From positions 1 to 31,520 of the forward strand of contig CAZDXQ010000046.1 in assembly GCA_964509545.1 (NCBI GenBank): 31,520 bases of DNA, written 5' to 3'. Below are positions 16,080-24,009 of the stretch, one piece after another. Position 1 is the first letter of the stretch. Each line of letters begins with the position of its first letter. The DNA is from JADJWR01 sp964509545 (GTDB lineage: Bacteria; Pseudomonadota; Gammaproteobacteria; Burkholderiales; Burkholderiaceae_F). A model generated the notes under the pieces. The model did no database searches. It was not told where the DNA came from and saw nothing but the letters and a program-made list of their open reading frames with translations. Made by a program: the position numbers and the translations under genes.

Positions 16080-17006
16080 ATGAATTTCCGTCATCTCGAC
16101 CTGAACCTGCTGCGCGTGCTCGCGGCGGTCTACCGCACGGGTTCGGTCACGGCGGCCGGAAATCAGCTGGCCCTGTCGCAGCCGGCCACGTCGAACGCGC
16201 TGGCACGGTTGCGCGAGTTCTTCGGCGACGAACTGTTCGTCCGCTCGCCGCGCGGCCTGCACCCGACGCGCACCGCGCAGCGCATCGCACCGGCGGTGAT
16301 CGCGCACCTGCAGGCGCTGGAAGCCACGGTGCTGAGCGGCGAGGCGTTCGATCCGGCCACGAGCCGCGTGCACTGGCGGCTGTCGTTGTCTGATCTCGGC
16401 GAGATCCTGTTCCTGCCGCGGCTGGCGCAGGTGCTGCGCAGCGAAGCGCCTCACTGCCAGCTGTCCAACGTCGCCGTTGCCGCCGAGCAGGTGGCAAGCA
16501 GCCTGGAGGCGCGCGACATCGACCTCGCCATCGGCATCCTGCAGACGCGCCATGGCGGCATCGCCGGCGAATCGCTGTTTCGCGAGCGCTTCGTCGGCAT
16601 CACGTCACCCGAATGGTCGCCGCCGGCAGGCCGCGTCGGCAAGGCCCTGACGGCGCGGCAACTCGCCGGCGCGGCGCTGGCGGTGGCCACGCCCACGGCG
16701 ACCGTGCACGGCAGCGTGGAGGCAAGGCTGAAGCAGCTGAAGCTGGCCGACCGCGCGGTGCTGCACGCGCGGCACTTCGGCGCGCTGCCGGAACTGGTCA
16801 TGCGCTCTGACCTGCTGGCGATCGTGCCGCGCATGTTCGCCGAGTCGCTGGCACCACGCTACGACGTGCGCGTGTGGGAGTTGCCCGACGTGGCGCCGGA
16901 CTACGACGTGCGCATGCTGTGGCACTCGTCGGCCAGCGGCGATGCGGCGCATGCCTGGCTGCGCGGCGTGGTGCAGCGGCTGTTCAGGCGGCGCGAACGC
17001 AGTTGA
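16080..17006 (+). CDS. LysR-family transcriptional regulator
   Basis: A 308-residue LysR-type regulator. The N-terminal helix-turn-helix is typical: LDLNLLRVLAAVYRTGSVTAAGNQLALSQPATSNALARLRE (residues 6-46), then the GDELFVRSPRGLHPTRTA wing. The C-terminal 200 residues form the effector-binding domain. It resembles the NodD/NahR/LinR side of the family (FRHLDLNLL start). It lies divergent from padE and 22 bases before the prpF-like gene, so it may control either or both; an aromatic or tricarboxylate effector is plausible but not shown. The ATG at 16080 has no good ribosome site; an in-frame ATG at 16038 would add 14 residues ahead of the family's normal start. Confidence 0.85.
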   Translation: MNFRHLDLNLLRVLAAVYRTGSVTAAGNQLALSQPATSNALARLREFFGDELFVRSPRGLHPTRTAQRIAPAVIAHLQALEATVLSGEAFDPATSRVHWRLSLSDLGEILFLPRLAQVLRSEAPHCQLSNVAVAAEQVASSLEARDIDLAIGILQTRHGGIAGESLFRERFVGITSPEWSPPAGRVGKALTARQLAGAALAVATPTATVHGSVEARLKQLKLADRAVLHARHFGALPELVMRSDLLAIVPRMFAESLAPRYDVRVWELPDVAPDYDVRMLWHSSASGDAAHAWLRGVVQRLFRRRERS

Positions 17007-17028
17007 CCGATCCGAACGGGAGCCGGCA

Positions 17029-18174
17029 TTGACCCAGCTTCGCATCCCCGCCGTCTACATGCGCGGCGGCACCAGCAAGGGCGTGTTCTTCCTCGCCGGC
17101 GACCTGCCGGCCGACCCGGCGCAGCGCGATCGCATCCTGCTGCGCGTGGTCGGCAGCCCCGATCGCTACGGCAAGCACATCGACGGCATGGGTGGCGGCA
17201 CCTCGAGCACGAGCAAGGTCGTCATCGTTGCGCGGTCGACCCGGCCGGACTGCGACGTCGACTATCTGTTCGGCCAGGTTGCCATCGACCGGCCGGTGAT
17301 CGACTGGTCCGGCAACTGCGGCAACCTCACCGCCGCCGTCGGTCCGTTTGCCATCAGCGCCGGCCTGGTGCCGGCGCCGGCCGACGGCACGGCCACCGTG
17401 CGGCTGTGGCAGATGAACATCGGCAGGCAGATCGTCGCCCATGTGCCGATGCGCGGCGGCAAGGTTCAGGAAGAAGGTGACTTCGAGCTGGACGGCGTGG
17501 CCTTCCCGGCCGCGGAGATCGCGCTCGAATTTCTCGACCCCGCGGGCGGCGAAGGCGGGACGCTGTTTCCGAGCGGCGCCGCAGTCGACCGTCTCGACGT
17601 TCCCGGCCTCGGCGCAGTCGAGGCGACGCTGATCGACGCCGGCAATCCGACGCTTTTCGTCGCCGCCGCCGCGCTCGGCCTGCGCGGCACCGAGTTGCCG
17701 GCCGAGGTCAACGCCGACCCGGCGCTGCTGGCGCGGGCGGAGGGCCTTCGCGCGCATGGCGCCGTCGCGATGGGACTCGCCGGCGGTGCCAGCGAAGCCA
17801 CCGCGACGCGCCCGCACACGCCCAAGCTGGTATTGGTCGCGCCGCCGCAGACCTTTGTCGCCACCGACGGCCGGACCATCGAGGCAGCGAGCATCGACCT
17901 GCTGGCGCGTATCTTCTCGATGGGTCCGCTGCATCACGCCATGACCGGCACCGGCGCGGTCGCCCTCGCCGTGGCGGCGACGATCCCCGGCACGCTCGTG
18001 CACCGCCTGTGCGGCGGGCGCGCCGGCCGCGTGTGCTTCGGTCATCCCGCCGGCCGTCTCGCGGTCGGGGCGGAAGCGAAACTGCAGTCGGGACAATGGG
18101 TCGTTGCCAGGGTGACGATGAGCCGCTCGGCACGGCGGCTCATGGAAGGCTGGGTGTGCACCCCGGGCGTGTGA
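17029..18174 (+). CDS. PrpF-family isomerase/tautomerase
   Basis: A 381-residue protein of the PrpF family, with the diaminopimelate-epimerase fold in two halves. MRGGTSKGVFF (K17) and SGNCGNL (C97) hold the catalytic lysine and cysteine seen in methylaconitate isomerase, and GNPTLFV starts the second half. Relatives include PrpF (2-methylaconitate isomerase) and 4-oxalomesaconate tautomerase of aromatic catabolism. Here it could act in the methylcitrate cycle or on an unsaturated di- or tricarboxylate; neither partner set (prpBCD or galB) is in the window. The TTG start at 17029 is chosen for GGGAG six bases upstream and because it brings the family motif to the N-terminus. Confidence 0.82.
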   Translation: MTQLRIPAVYMRGGTSKGVFFLAGDLPADPAQRDRILLRVVGSPDRYGKHIDGMGGGTSSTSKVVIVARSTRPDCDVDYLFGQVAIDRPVIDWSGNCGNLTAAVGPFAISAGLVPAPADGTATVRLWQMNIGRQIVAHVPMRGGKVQEEGDFELDGVAFPAAEIALEFLDPAGGEGGTLFPSGAAVDRLDVPGLGAVEATLIDAGNPTLFVAAAALGLRGTELPAEVNADPALLARAEGLRAHGAVAMGLAGGASEATATRPHTPKLVLVAPPQTFVATDGRTIEAASIDLLARIFSMGPLHHAMTGTGAVALAVAATIPGTLVHRLCGGRAGRVCFGHPAGRLAVGAEAKLQSGQWVVARVTMSRSARRLMEGWVCTPGV

Positions 18175-18176
18175 CC

Positions 18177-18195
18177 GGCGCCTCCAGCCGGCGCC
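18177..18195. terminator. Weak bidirectional hairpin between convergent genes
   Basis: GGCGCC (18177-18182) and GGCGCC (18190-18195), self-complementary and separated by seven bases, can form a stem in either transcript between the prpF-like and fadH stops. There is no T-tract, so at best this is a weak terminator or an mRNA end-stabilising stem. Confidence 0.3.
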
Positions 18196-18213
18196 TGCTG
18201 TCGATCAGCCGGA

Positions 18214-20235
18214 TCAGATCGAGACGGCCAGCCGAATCCCCTGCTCGATCGCGCGCGCGGCGTCGAGTTCGGTGGCGACGGCGGCACCGCCGATCAGGTG
18301 CGGGCGGATGCCGCGCGCGATGAGGCCGGCAAGCAGCGTGCGGTTGCTTTCCTGCCCGGCGCAGATCACCACGGTATCGACCGCCAGCACCCTGGCCTCG
18401 CCGTCGACGACGTAATGCAGGCCCTCGTCGTCGATCGCCGTGTAGTTCGCGCCGGCGATCATCTCGACACCCGCCCTTTGCAGCCGCGCCTTGAGGATCC
18501 AGCCGGTGGTCTTGCCGAGGCCGGCGCCGGGCTTCTCGCTCTTGCGCTGAAACAGGGTGACGCGGCGCGCGACGTGGCGGCCGGTCGCGGCGCCGCCGTC
18601 GAGGCCGCCGCGGCGCGCCGCCGGATCGACATTCCATGCCTGCAGAAATTTCTGCGGCGAGCGCGATTCTTCCGCATCGCCGAGCAGGAACTCGGCCACG
18701 TCGAAGCCGATGCCGCCGGCACCGACGATCGCGACGCGCTCGCCGGCCGGCGTTCGGCCGCTCAGCACGTCGGCATAGGAAACGACCTTCGCGTGGCCGA
18801 TGCCCGGCAGCTGCGGCCGGCGCGGCGTCACGCCGGTAGCGAGGACGACCTCGTCGAACGCCTCCGCCGCAAGTTCATCGGCGTCGGCGGACACGCCGAG
18901 CCGAAGCCGCACGCCGAGACGTTGCAGCCGCACGCGGAAATAACGCAGCAGTTCGTCGAACTCGTACTTGCCCGGCACCACCCGCGCCAGGTTCAACTGG
19001 CCGCCGACCGCCTCGGCCGCTTCGCATAGCGTCACTGAATGGCCGCGCTCGGCCGCATCGATCGCGAATGCCATGCCTGCCGGTCCGGCGCCAACCACCG
19101 CGATGCGCTTGCGCCGGTCTGCGGCGGGCGAGTGGTACTCGATTTCGTGGCCGGCGCGCGGGTTGACGAGGCAACTGGCCGAGCGCTCGGTGAAGATCAG
19201 GTCGAGACAGCTCTGGTTGCAGGCGATGCATGGGGCGATCTCGTCGGCCCGGCCTTGGCGCGTCTTCCGGGCGAATGCCGGATCGGCAAGCAGCGGCCTC
19301 GCCATCGACACGAGGTCGGCCGTGCCCTCGGCCAGCAATGCCTCGGCCAGTTCAGGCGTATTGATGCGGTTCGACGCGATTACCGGAACCGATACCGCGT
19401 CCTTCACCCGGCGCGACGCGAAGGCCCACGCCGCGCGCGGCACGCTGGCGGCGATCGTCGGCACCGGCGACTCGTGCCAGCCGATGCCGGTGTTCAGGAT
19501 GTCGGCACCGGCGCGCTCGATCCGCCGCGCCAGTTCGACGGTATCCGCCGCGGTCGTTCCGCCTTCGACCAGATCGATCGCCGAGATCCGATACACGAGC
19601 AGGAAGTCACCGCCGCACGCCTGCCGCACCGCGCGGACGATCTCGACGGCGAAGCGGCAGCGGTTGTCGATCGAACCGCCGTACTCGTCGTCGCGGCGGT
19701 TGGTCGCCGGCGCCGTGAACTCGTTGATCAGATATCCCTCCGAGCCCATGATCTCGACGCCGTCGTAGCCGGCCTCGCGCGCGAGCACCGCGGTGCGCGC
19801 GAAGTCGTCGATCGTGCGCCGGATCTCCTGCGCGGAAAGCGCGCGTGGCGTGTAGCGGTTGATGCGCGCGCGGATCGCCGACGGGCCGACGCACTCGGGC
19901 AGCTTGGCGTAGCGGCCGGTGTGCAGGATCTGCAGCGCGATGTGCCCGCCTTCGCGATGGACGGCCTCGCAGACGGCGCGGTGCGGCGGCAATTGCGACG
20001 CGTCGTCGAGGATCGGGCCGTCGGGCTCGATGCGCCCCTCGGGATTCGGCGCGAAACCGCCGGTCAGGATCAGCCCGGTTTCGCCGCGCGCGCGCTCGGC
20101 GTAGAAGGCCGTCAGCCGCTCGAGCGGCCGGTCGAGCGTCTCCAGCCTCGTGTGCATCGCACCCATCACGATGCGGTTGCGCAGGCGAAGGAAGCCGAAG
20201 TCGAGCGGCGCCAGCAGGCGCGGATAGCGGCTCAT
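18214..20235 (-). CDS. fadH: 2,4-dienoyl-CoA reductase, FadH type
   Basis: A 673-residue protein that follows E. coli FadH (672 residues) end to end. It has an N-terminal FMN TIM barrel of the old-yellow-enzyme family, a [4Fe-4S] site at C336/C339/C343/C355, and FAD- (VVGAGPAGMAFA) and NADPH-binding (IVGAGGIGFDVA) domains. The catalytic Y168 (GSEGYLINEF) and H254 (GWHE) sit two residues after E. coli Y166 and H252. It reduces a 2,4-dienoyl-CoA with NADPH. As the last gene of the korA operon it may act on a cyclic or ring-derived dienoyl-CoA. It follows the molybdoenzyme gene by 63 bases; no good ribosome site is visible. Confidence 0.92.
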   Translation of the reverse strand: MSRYPRLLAPLDFGFLRLRNRIVMGAMHTRLETLDRPLERLTAFYAERARGETGLILTGGFAPNPEGRIEPDGPILDDASQLPPHRAVCEAVHREGGHIALQILHTGRYAKLPECVGPSAIRARINRYTPRALSAQEIRRTIDDFARTAVLAREAGYDGVEIMGSEGYLINEFTAPATNRRDDEYGGSIDNRCRFAVEIVRAVRQACGGDFLLVYRISAIDLVEGGTTAADTVELARRIERAGADILNTGIGWHESPVPTIAASVPRAAWAFASRRVKDAVSVPVIASNRINTPELAEALLAEGTADLVSMARPLLADPAFARKTRQGRADEIAPCIACNQSCLDLIFTERSASCLVNPRAGHEIEYHSPAADRRKRIAVVGAGPAGMAFAIDAAERGHSVTLCEAAEAVGGQLNLARVVPGKYEFDELLRYFRVRLQRLGVRLRLGVSADADELAAEAFDEVVLATGVTPRRPQLPGIGHAKVVSYADVLSGRTPAGERVAIVGAGGIGFDVAEFLLGDAEESRSPQKFLQAWNVDPAARRGGLDGGAATGRHVARRVTLFQRKSEKPGAGLGKTTGWILKARLQRAGVEMIAGANYTAIDDEGLHYVVDGEARVLAVDTVVICAGQESNRTLLAGLIARGIRPHLIGGAAVATELDAARAIEQGIRLAVSI

Positions 20236-20298
20236 GTTGCGGCAGCCAACGTAACGTTCAGGCGCGTGCGGGGTCGCGCAGGCGCGCCGAGGAGCGCG

Positions 20299-23049
20299 TC
20301 AGGTCTTCCCGAGCCTGCGCACCGCCACCCGCACCACATCGGCGCCCGAGCCGGTCGCATCGGTCAGTTCGAGCGACATCGGCGCGATCGTGTTCAGGCT
20401 CGGCGCCTTCATCTGCCTGGCGTACGGCGTGGCCCAGTGATCGAACTGGCCGATGATCAGCATCGTCTGCGGATGGATGCCCTGCGCCAGCACCGCCCGG
20501 CCCTGCGTCGAAGCGATCACCGAGCGCACCTCGATCAGGTCGCCGTCATCGATGCCGAGTTCGCGCGCGGTGCGGGCGTTGATCACGACGCCGCGATGGC
20601 CGCGCAGGTTGCCCGCCACTTCGTCCATCAGCTGGATCGCCGCGTTGCCCCCCGAGTGGTACTGCATGCTCTTGGTGGTGATGAGCCAGAACGGAAATTC
20701 CTCCGGCTTGTGGCCGCGGCGCACGAGGTCTTTTTCCCACAGCGCCGGAAAATCGTGCCAGACGGGCAGCGGCTGGTACTCCTCCAGCTGCCGGTCCCAC
20801 CACTTGACGCCCTGCTCGTGCAGCCGGTTGGCCAGTTCACGGCCAGCACGCAGCAGCCGCTCCTGGTACGGCAGCTCGAAGCGCAGCCCCTGCTTTTTCA
20901 GCGTCGGATACAGGTACCAGCCCGTCTGCTTGTACGGCCGCGTCATCAGGCCGTGCTGCTTGAACCAGGCGAGATCGTGGATCTCCTCGCCGCGCGACAG
21001 CTCGTGGCTGGCGGCCCGGCACACCGAGTCCCAGATCTCGTCGACCGAATGCGGGCTCGCCGGATCGAGCGAGAAATCGCGGCCCTCGGCCTTCAGCGGC
21101 ACGCCGCAGGCACCGCGGTTGATGGCCTCGTTGTAGCCCTCGAGCAGGCCGGTGCGGCGCGCCAGTTCGGTGGCGATCCACGTGAAGTCGCGCGAATCGC
21201 CGCGCGGCGCCACAGCCGGCTGGCGCAGCACGAAACCCTGATGGCGCCAGAACTGCTCGACGAACTTGGTCTTGCCCAGCCGGATCAGCTGCGTCGATTC
21301 GAGATCGGTCGCCTCCGGCAGCAGGATGTCGGCCATGTGGTTGGTCTCGTCCGGCGTGTAGGCCACGCACACCGTGTACGGGAACTTCGCCATCATCCCG
21401 GCGACGGCGCGCGTATCCCAGAACGAGATGCCGGGGTTGGTGCGGTAGGCGATCCACATCTCGGGCAGGCTGGTCTCGGGCCAGGCCTCCGGCCGATGGT
21501 CGCTGAACATCCAGGCCAGATGCGTCGGGCCGAGCGCCTCGCTCCACGCACCGGCGTTGCCCGACAGCGGCACCAGCGTGCGGTGGGCGTTGCGGCCGGT
21601 GGGCTTGCGCACCCACTTGTCCCTGGCCGTCGGGTTCATGTTGGTGTTCATGAAGCCGTCCACACCCGGCTTGACGCTGGCGTGGCGGTTGTCGTGCGGC
21701 TTGTTCAGGCGCACGGTGGTGCCGAGCGTGCCGCCGGGCACCTCGAGCGCGCCGACAAGCACGGCCAGCACGGTGCGCGACCACACGGCCTCGAAAGCGC
21801 CCCAGCCGTTGTTCACCGTCTTGCCCAGCGTCACCGCCACCGGGCGGAACGGCAGCACCTCGCCGTCGATCTCGATCGTCTCGCCGATGCAGGCGTTGTC
21901 GAGGTATTCGGCCGCCAGCCGGCGGATCGTTGCCGCCGGCACCTCGCAGATCGGCGCCGCCCATTCCGGGCTGTACTGGCGCATGTGCTCGACCAGCTTG
22001 CCGAACGCGGTGACGGCTTCAACGTTCTCGTGCGTCCAGGTCTGCCCGTCGGCGCCGAGTTCGACCGCGTGCGCCACGCGCACGCGCCCTTCGAGCAGCG
22101 GCACGACGCCGGGCGCATCGAACGGCACCGGGCGGTTGCCGCCGGTGTCCCACAGCAGCGGTTTGCCGCTTCCGGCCTCGCGCAGGTAGTAGCCGTTAGG
22201 GCCGACCAGGTAAGGCGACGAGGTCGAATCGCGCAGGAAGGCGAGATCGAGCCGCTGGCGCGGATGCTCGTGCAGCATCACGTGGATGATCGCGAACATG
22301 CACGCCGCGTCGGTCTTCGGCTTGATCGGTATCCACTCGGCGGAGGTGCCGGCCGTGACCGACAAGTGCGGCTCGATCTGGATGCGCTTGGCGCCGCGCA
22401 CCCGCGCGTCGGCGTGGCGGGTGACCGCGCACGGCCCGCCGGTCACCTCGTTGTTGTTGCCGAAGGAAAGGTTGAAGCGCGTCAGCGCCATGTCGGCCGA
22501 GACGGTGAAGGCGCGGTGCCAGAACTCGCCGAACAGGTGCTCGGAGTGCACGCACTTGACGCCCTGCCCCGAGCCGAAGCTGTAGTCGATCGCGCCCCAC
22601 GCGGCGAGGAAGGCCGGGAAGCTGCCCATGTAGTTGGCCGGCGTTCCGCCGTGGCCGAAGGTCACCGCCAGCCGCGGAAAGCCCTGCTCGTCGATCAGCC
22701 CGCGGCCGCGGATCTCCTTCAGCTTCGCCGCGACGGTGTCGAGCGCCTCGTCCCACGAGATCGGCACCCAGCCCGGGTCCTCGTCGATGCCCTTCTTCGG
22801 GTTGCTGCGCTTCATCGGCGACAGGATCCGCGCCGGGTGATAGGTCTTCTGGATCAGGCCGTAGGCCTTGACGCAGGGCCGCCCGTCGGACGGGTGCAGG
22901 CCGATGCCGTCGAAATTCGGCCCGATGCCGGTGGCCACGCCGTCGGTGACCTTGACGGTGAGCAGGTCGGGGCCGGCCACACAGTTGTAGCAGTACGTCG
23001 GCACGTCGCGCTCTACAGCGCGCTTGCGTTCGCTCAATGCGGTGCTCAT
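20299..23049 (-). CDS. padB: Molybdopterin oxidoreductase, PadB-like phenylacetyl-CoA dehydrogenase catalytic subunit
   Basis: A 916-residue DMSO-reductase-family catalytic subunit. The N-terminus has an incomplete cluster motif: C20-x2-C23-x3-P27 with D28, then C59-V-K61. The third cysteine is replaced, while the electron-path lysine is kept. GSGQGVKC(166)VHSEHLFGEFW is where the Mo ligand lies, suggesting a cysteine. HPARILSPMKR, DETNHMADILLPEATDLES and the C-terminal pterin-binding QFDHWATPYARQ segment are typical. No Tat signal is seen, so it should be cytoplasmic or cytoplasm-facing. From memory it fits PadB, which oxidises phenylacetyl-CoA to phenylglyoxylate. No Fe-S or anchor subunit is adjacent; the PadC-like gene lies about 20 kb away. 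GGAGG precedes the ATG. Confidence 0.75.
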   Translation of the reverse strand: MSTALSERKRAVERDVPTYCYNCVAGPDLLTVKVTDGVATGIGPNFDGIGLHPSDGRPCVKAYGLIQKTYHPARILSPMKRSNPKKGIDEDPGWVPISWDEALDTVAAKLKEIRGRGLIDEQGFPRLAVTFGHGGTPANYMGSFPAFLAAWGAIDYSFGSGQGVKCVHSEHLFGEFWHRAFTVSADMALTRFNLSFGNNNEVTGGPCAVTRHADARVRGAKRIQIEPHLSVTAGTSAEWIPIKPKTDAACMFAIIHVMLHEHPRQRLDLAFLRDSTSSPYLVGPNGYYLREAGSGKPLLWDTGGNRPVPFDAPGVVPLLEGRVRVAHAVELGADGQTWTHENVEAVTAFGKLVEHMRQYSPEWAAPICEVPAATIRRLAAEYLDNACIGETIEIDGEVLPFRPVAVTLGKTVNNGWGAFEAVWSRTVLAVLVGALEVPGGTLGTTVRLNKPHDNRHASVKPGVDGFMNTNMNPTARDKWVRKPTGRNAHRTLVPLSGNAGAWSEALGPTHLAWMFSDHRPEAWPETSLPEMWIAYRTNPGISFWDTRAVAGMMAKFPYTVCVAYTPDETNHMADILLPEATDLESTQLIRLGKTKFVEQFWRHQGFVLRQPAVAPRGDSRDFTWIATELARRTGLLEGYNEAINRGACGVPLKAEGRDFSLDPASPHSVDEIWDSVCRAASHELSRGEEIHDLAWFKQHGLMTRPYKQTGWYLYPTLKKQGLRFELPYQERLLRAGRELANRLHEQGVKWWDRQLEEYQPLPVWHDFPALWEKDLVRRGHKPEEFPFWLITTKSMQYHSGGNAAIQLMDEVAGNLRGHRGVVINARTARELGIDDGDLIEVRSVIASTQGRAVLAQGIHPQTMLIIGQFDHWATPYARQMKAPSLNTIAPMSLELTDATGSGADVVRVAVRRLGKT

Positions 23050-23085
23050 GTACGCCCTCCGGCGTTCGATGGCAATGGACAGCGC

Positions 23086-23484
23086 TCAACCAGCCGGCAG
23101 CACGGCCGTGGCTTCGAGCTCGATCACCGCCGGGTGGTCGAGCAGGTCGGCGACGAAGATCATGCTCATCGCCGGAAAGTGGCGCCCCATGTGCCGGCGC
23201 CAGACATCACCGAGCTCAGCGCGTGCGGCCAGATAGGCGGCGCGGTCGCAGCAGAACGCGGTGATCCGGCACACGTGCTCCGGCCGGCCGCCGGCCTGCG
23301 CCAGAACTTCGAGGACGTTGGCCAGCGCCTGCTCGAACTGGCCGACGAAATCGGTGCGCTCGAACTTCTGCTGCGCATTCCAGCCGACCTGGCCGGCGAT
23401 GAAGACGATGCGCCCGGCATCGACGGCAATGCCGTTGGCGTAGCCGATGGGAGGCGCCCAGCCGGGCGGAAGCAGCGTCTGCAC
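23086..23484 (-). CDS. RidA/YjgF-like protein lacking the catalytic arginine
   Basis: A 132-residue RidA-fold protein (GIAVDAGRIVFIAGQVGWN, QFEQALANVLEVLAQAGG, C-terminal VIELEATAV). RidA proteins form trimers and hydrolyse reactive enamines and imines using an arginine in the PARS segment (R105 in E. coli). Here that segment reads PAMS, with M106, so ordinary imine deaminase activity is unlikely; this resembles the non-deaminase Rid subgroups. It sits between the ferritin-like and molybdoenzyme genes (gaps 9 and 36 bases). The start is a GTG at 23484 without a clear ribosome site. A binding or hydrolytic role on a pathway intermediate is a guess. Confidence 0.8.
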   Translation of the reverse strand: MQTLLPPGWAPPIGYANGIAVDAGRIVFIAGQVGWNAQQKFERTDFVGQFEQALANVLEVLAQAGGRPEHVCRITAFCCDRAAYLAARAELGDVWRRHMGRHFPAMSMIFVADLLDHPAVIELEATAVLPAG

Positions 23485-23493
23485 GGCGAGGGC

Positions 23494-24009
23494 CTATTGG
23501 TCGTAGCGCGGCGGATCGGGGTCGACCGCCCAGTCCTTCTCGGGCTGAGGCACCTTGGCCAGCCAGGCCTTGACCAGCTCGACGTGCTCGCGCTCCTCGT
23601 CGCGCAGCTCGATCGCGGCCTTGCGCACCGGCTCGGCATGGGCGCTCATCGCCAGTTCGGCAAAGAAGCGCTCGGCCCGCTGCTCGGCGGCCAGCGCCAG
23701 CTGCAGCGCGTGCCAGGGGCGCATCAGGTAGTGCACCTCATCGATCGGCACTGCCTCGGCCGACTCGAAGCCCTCCCACGCCGGGGCCACGGCGTACGGC
23801 GGTGGCTGGGTCCAGCCCATCTCGGCCATGATCTGCGCCGCGTGCTTGCCCTCGATCACCGACATCTTGCGGAACAGCTCGGCCACCTCGCGGTTGTTGT
23901 GCATTTCCATCGCGTCGGCCAGGTCGGCGTAGCGGCTCTGCGCGTCCAGTTCCATCGCGTAGGCCTGGGCCATGAATTCGTCGAGTGTCTGTGGCAGTTT
24001 CAGTTTCAT
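23494..24009 (-). CDS. Ferritin-like diiron (rubrerythrin-type) protein without rubredoxin domain
   Basis: A 171-residue four-helix protein. Glutamate and ExxH pairs place a diiron site: E20 (AMELDA), E53-x2-H56 (IEGKH), E109 (AAEQRAE) and E139-x2-H142 (EEREH). It has no cysteine, so the rubredoxin centre of true rubrerythrins is absent. Diiron proteins of this class reduce peroxide or oxygen or store iron. Its ATG overlaps the korB stop (ATGA), so it is made with KorAB; protecting oxygen-sensitive ferredoxin chemistry or supplying iron for clusters is the simplest reading. The loop between helices 2 and 3 (residues 64-95) is proline-rich. Confidence 0.82.
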   Translation of the reverse strand: MKLKLPQTLDEFMAQAYAMELDAQSRYADLADAMEMHNNREVAELFRKMSVIEGKHAAQIMAEMGWTQPPPYAVAPAWEGFESAEAVPIDEVHYLMRPWHALQLALAAEQRAERFFAELAMSAHAEPVRKAAIELRDEEREHVELVKAWLAKVPQPEKDWAVDPDPPRYDQ

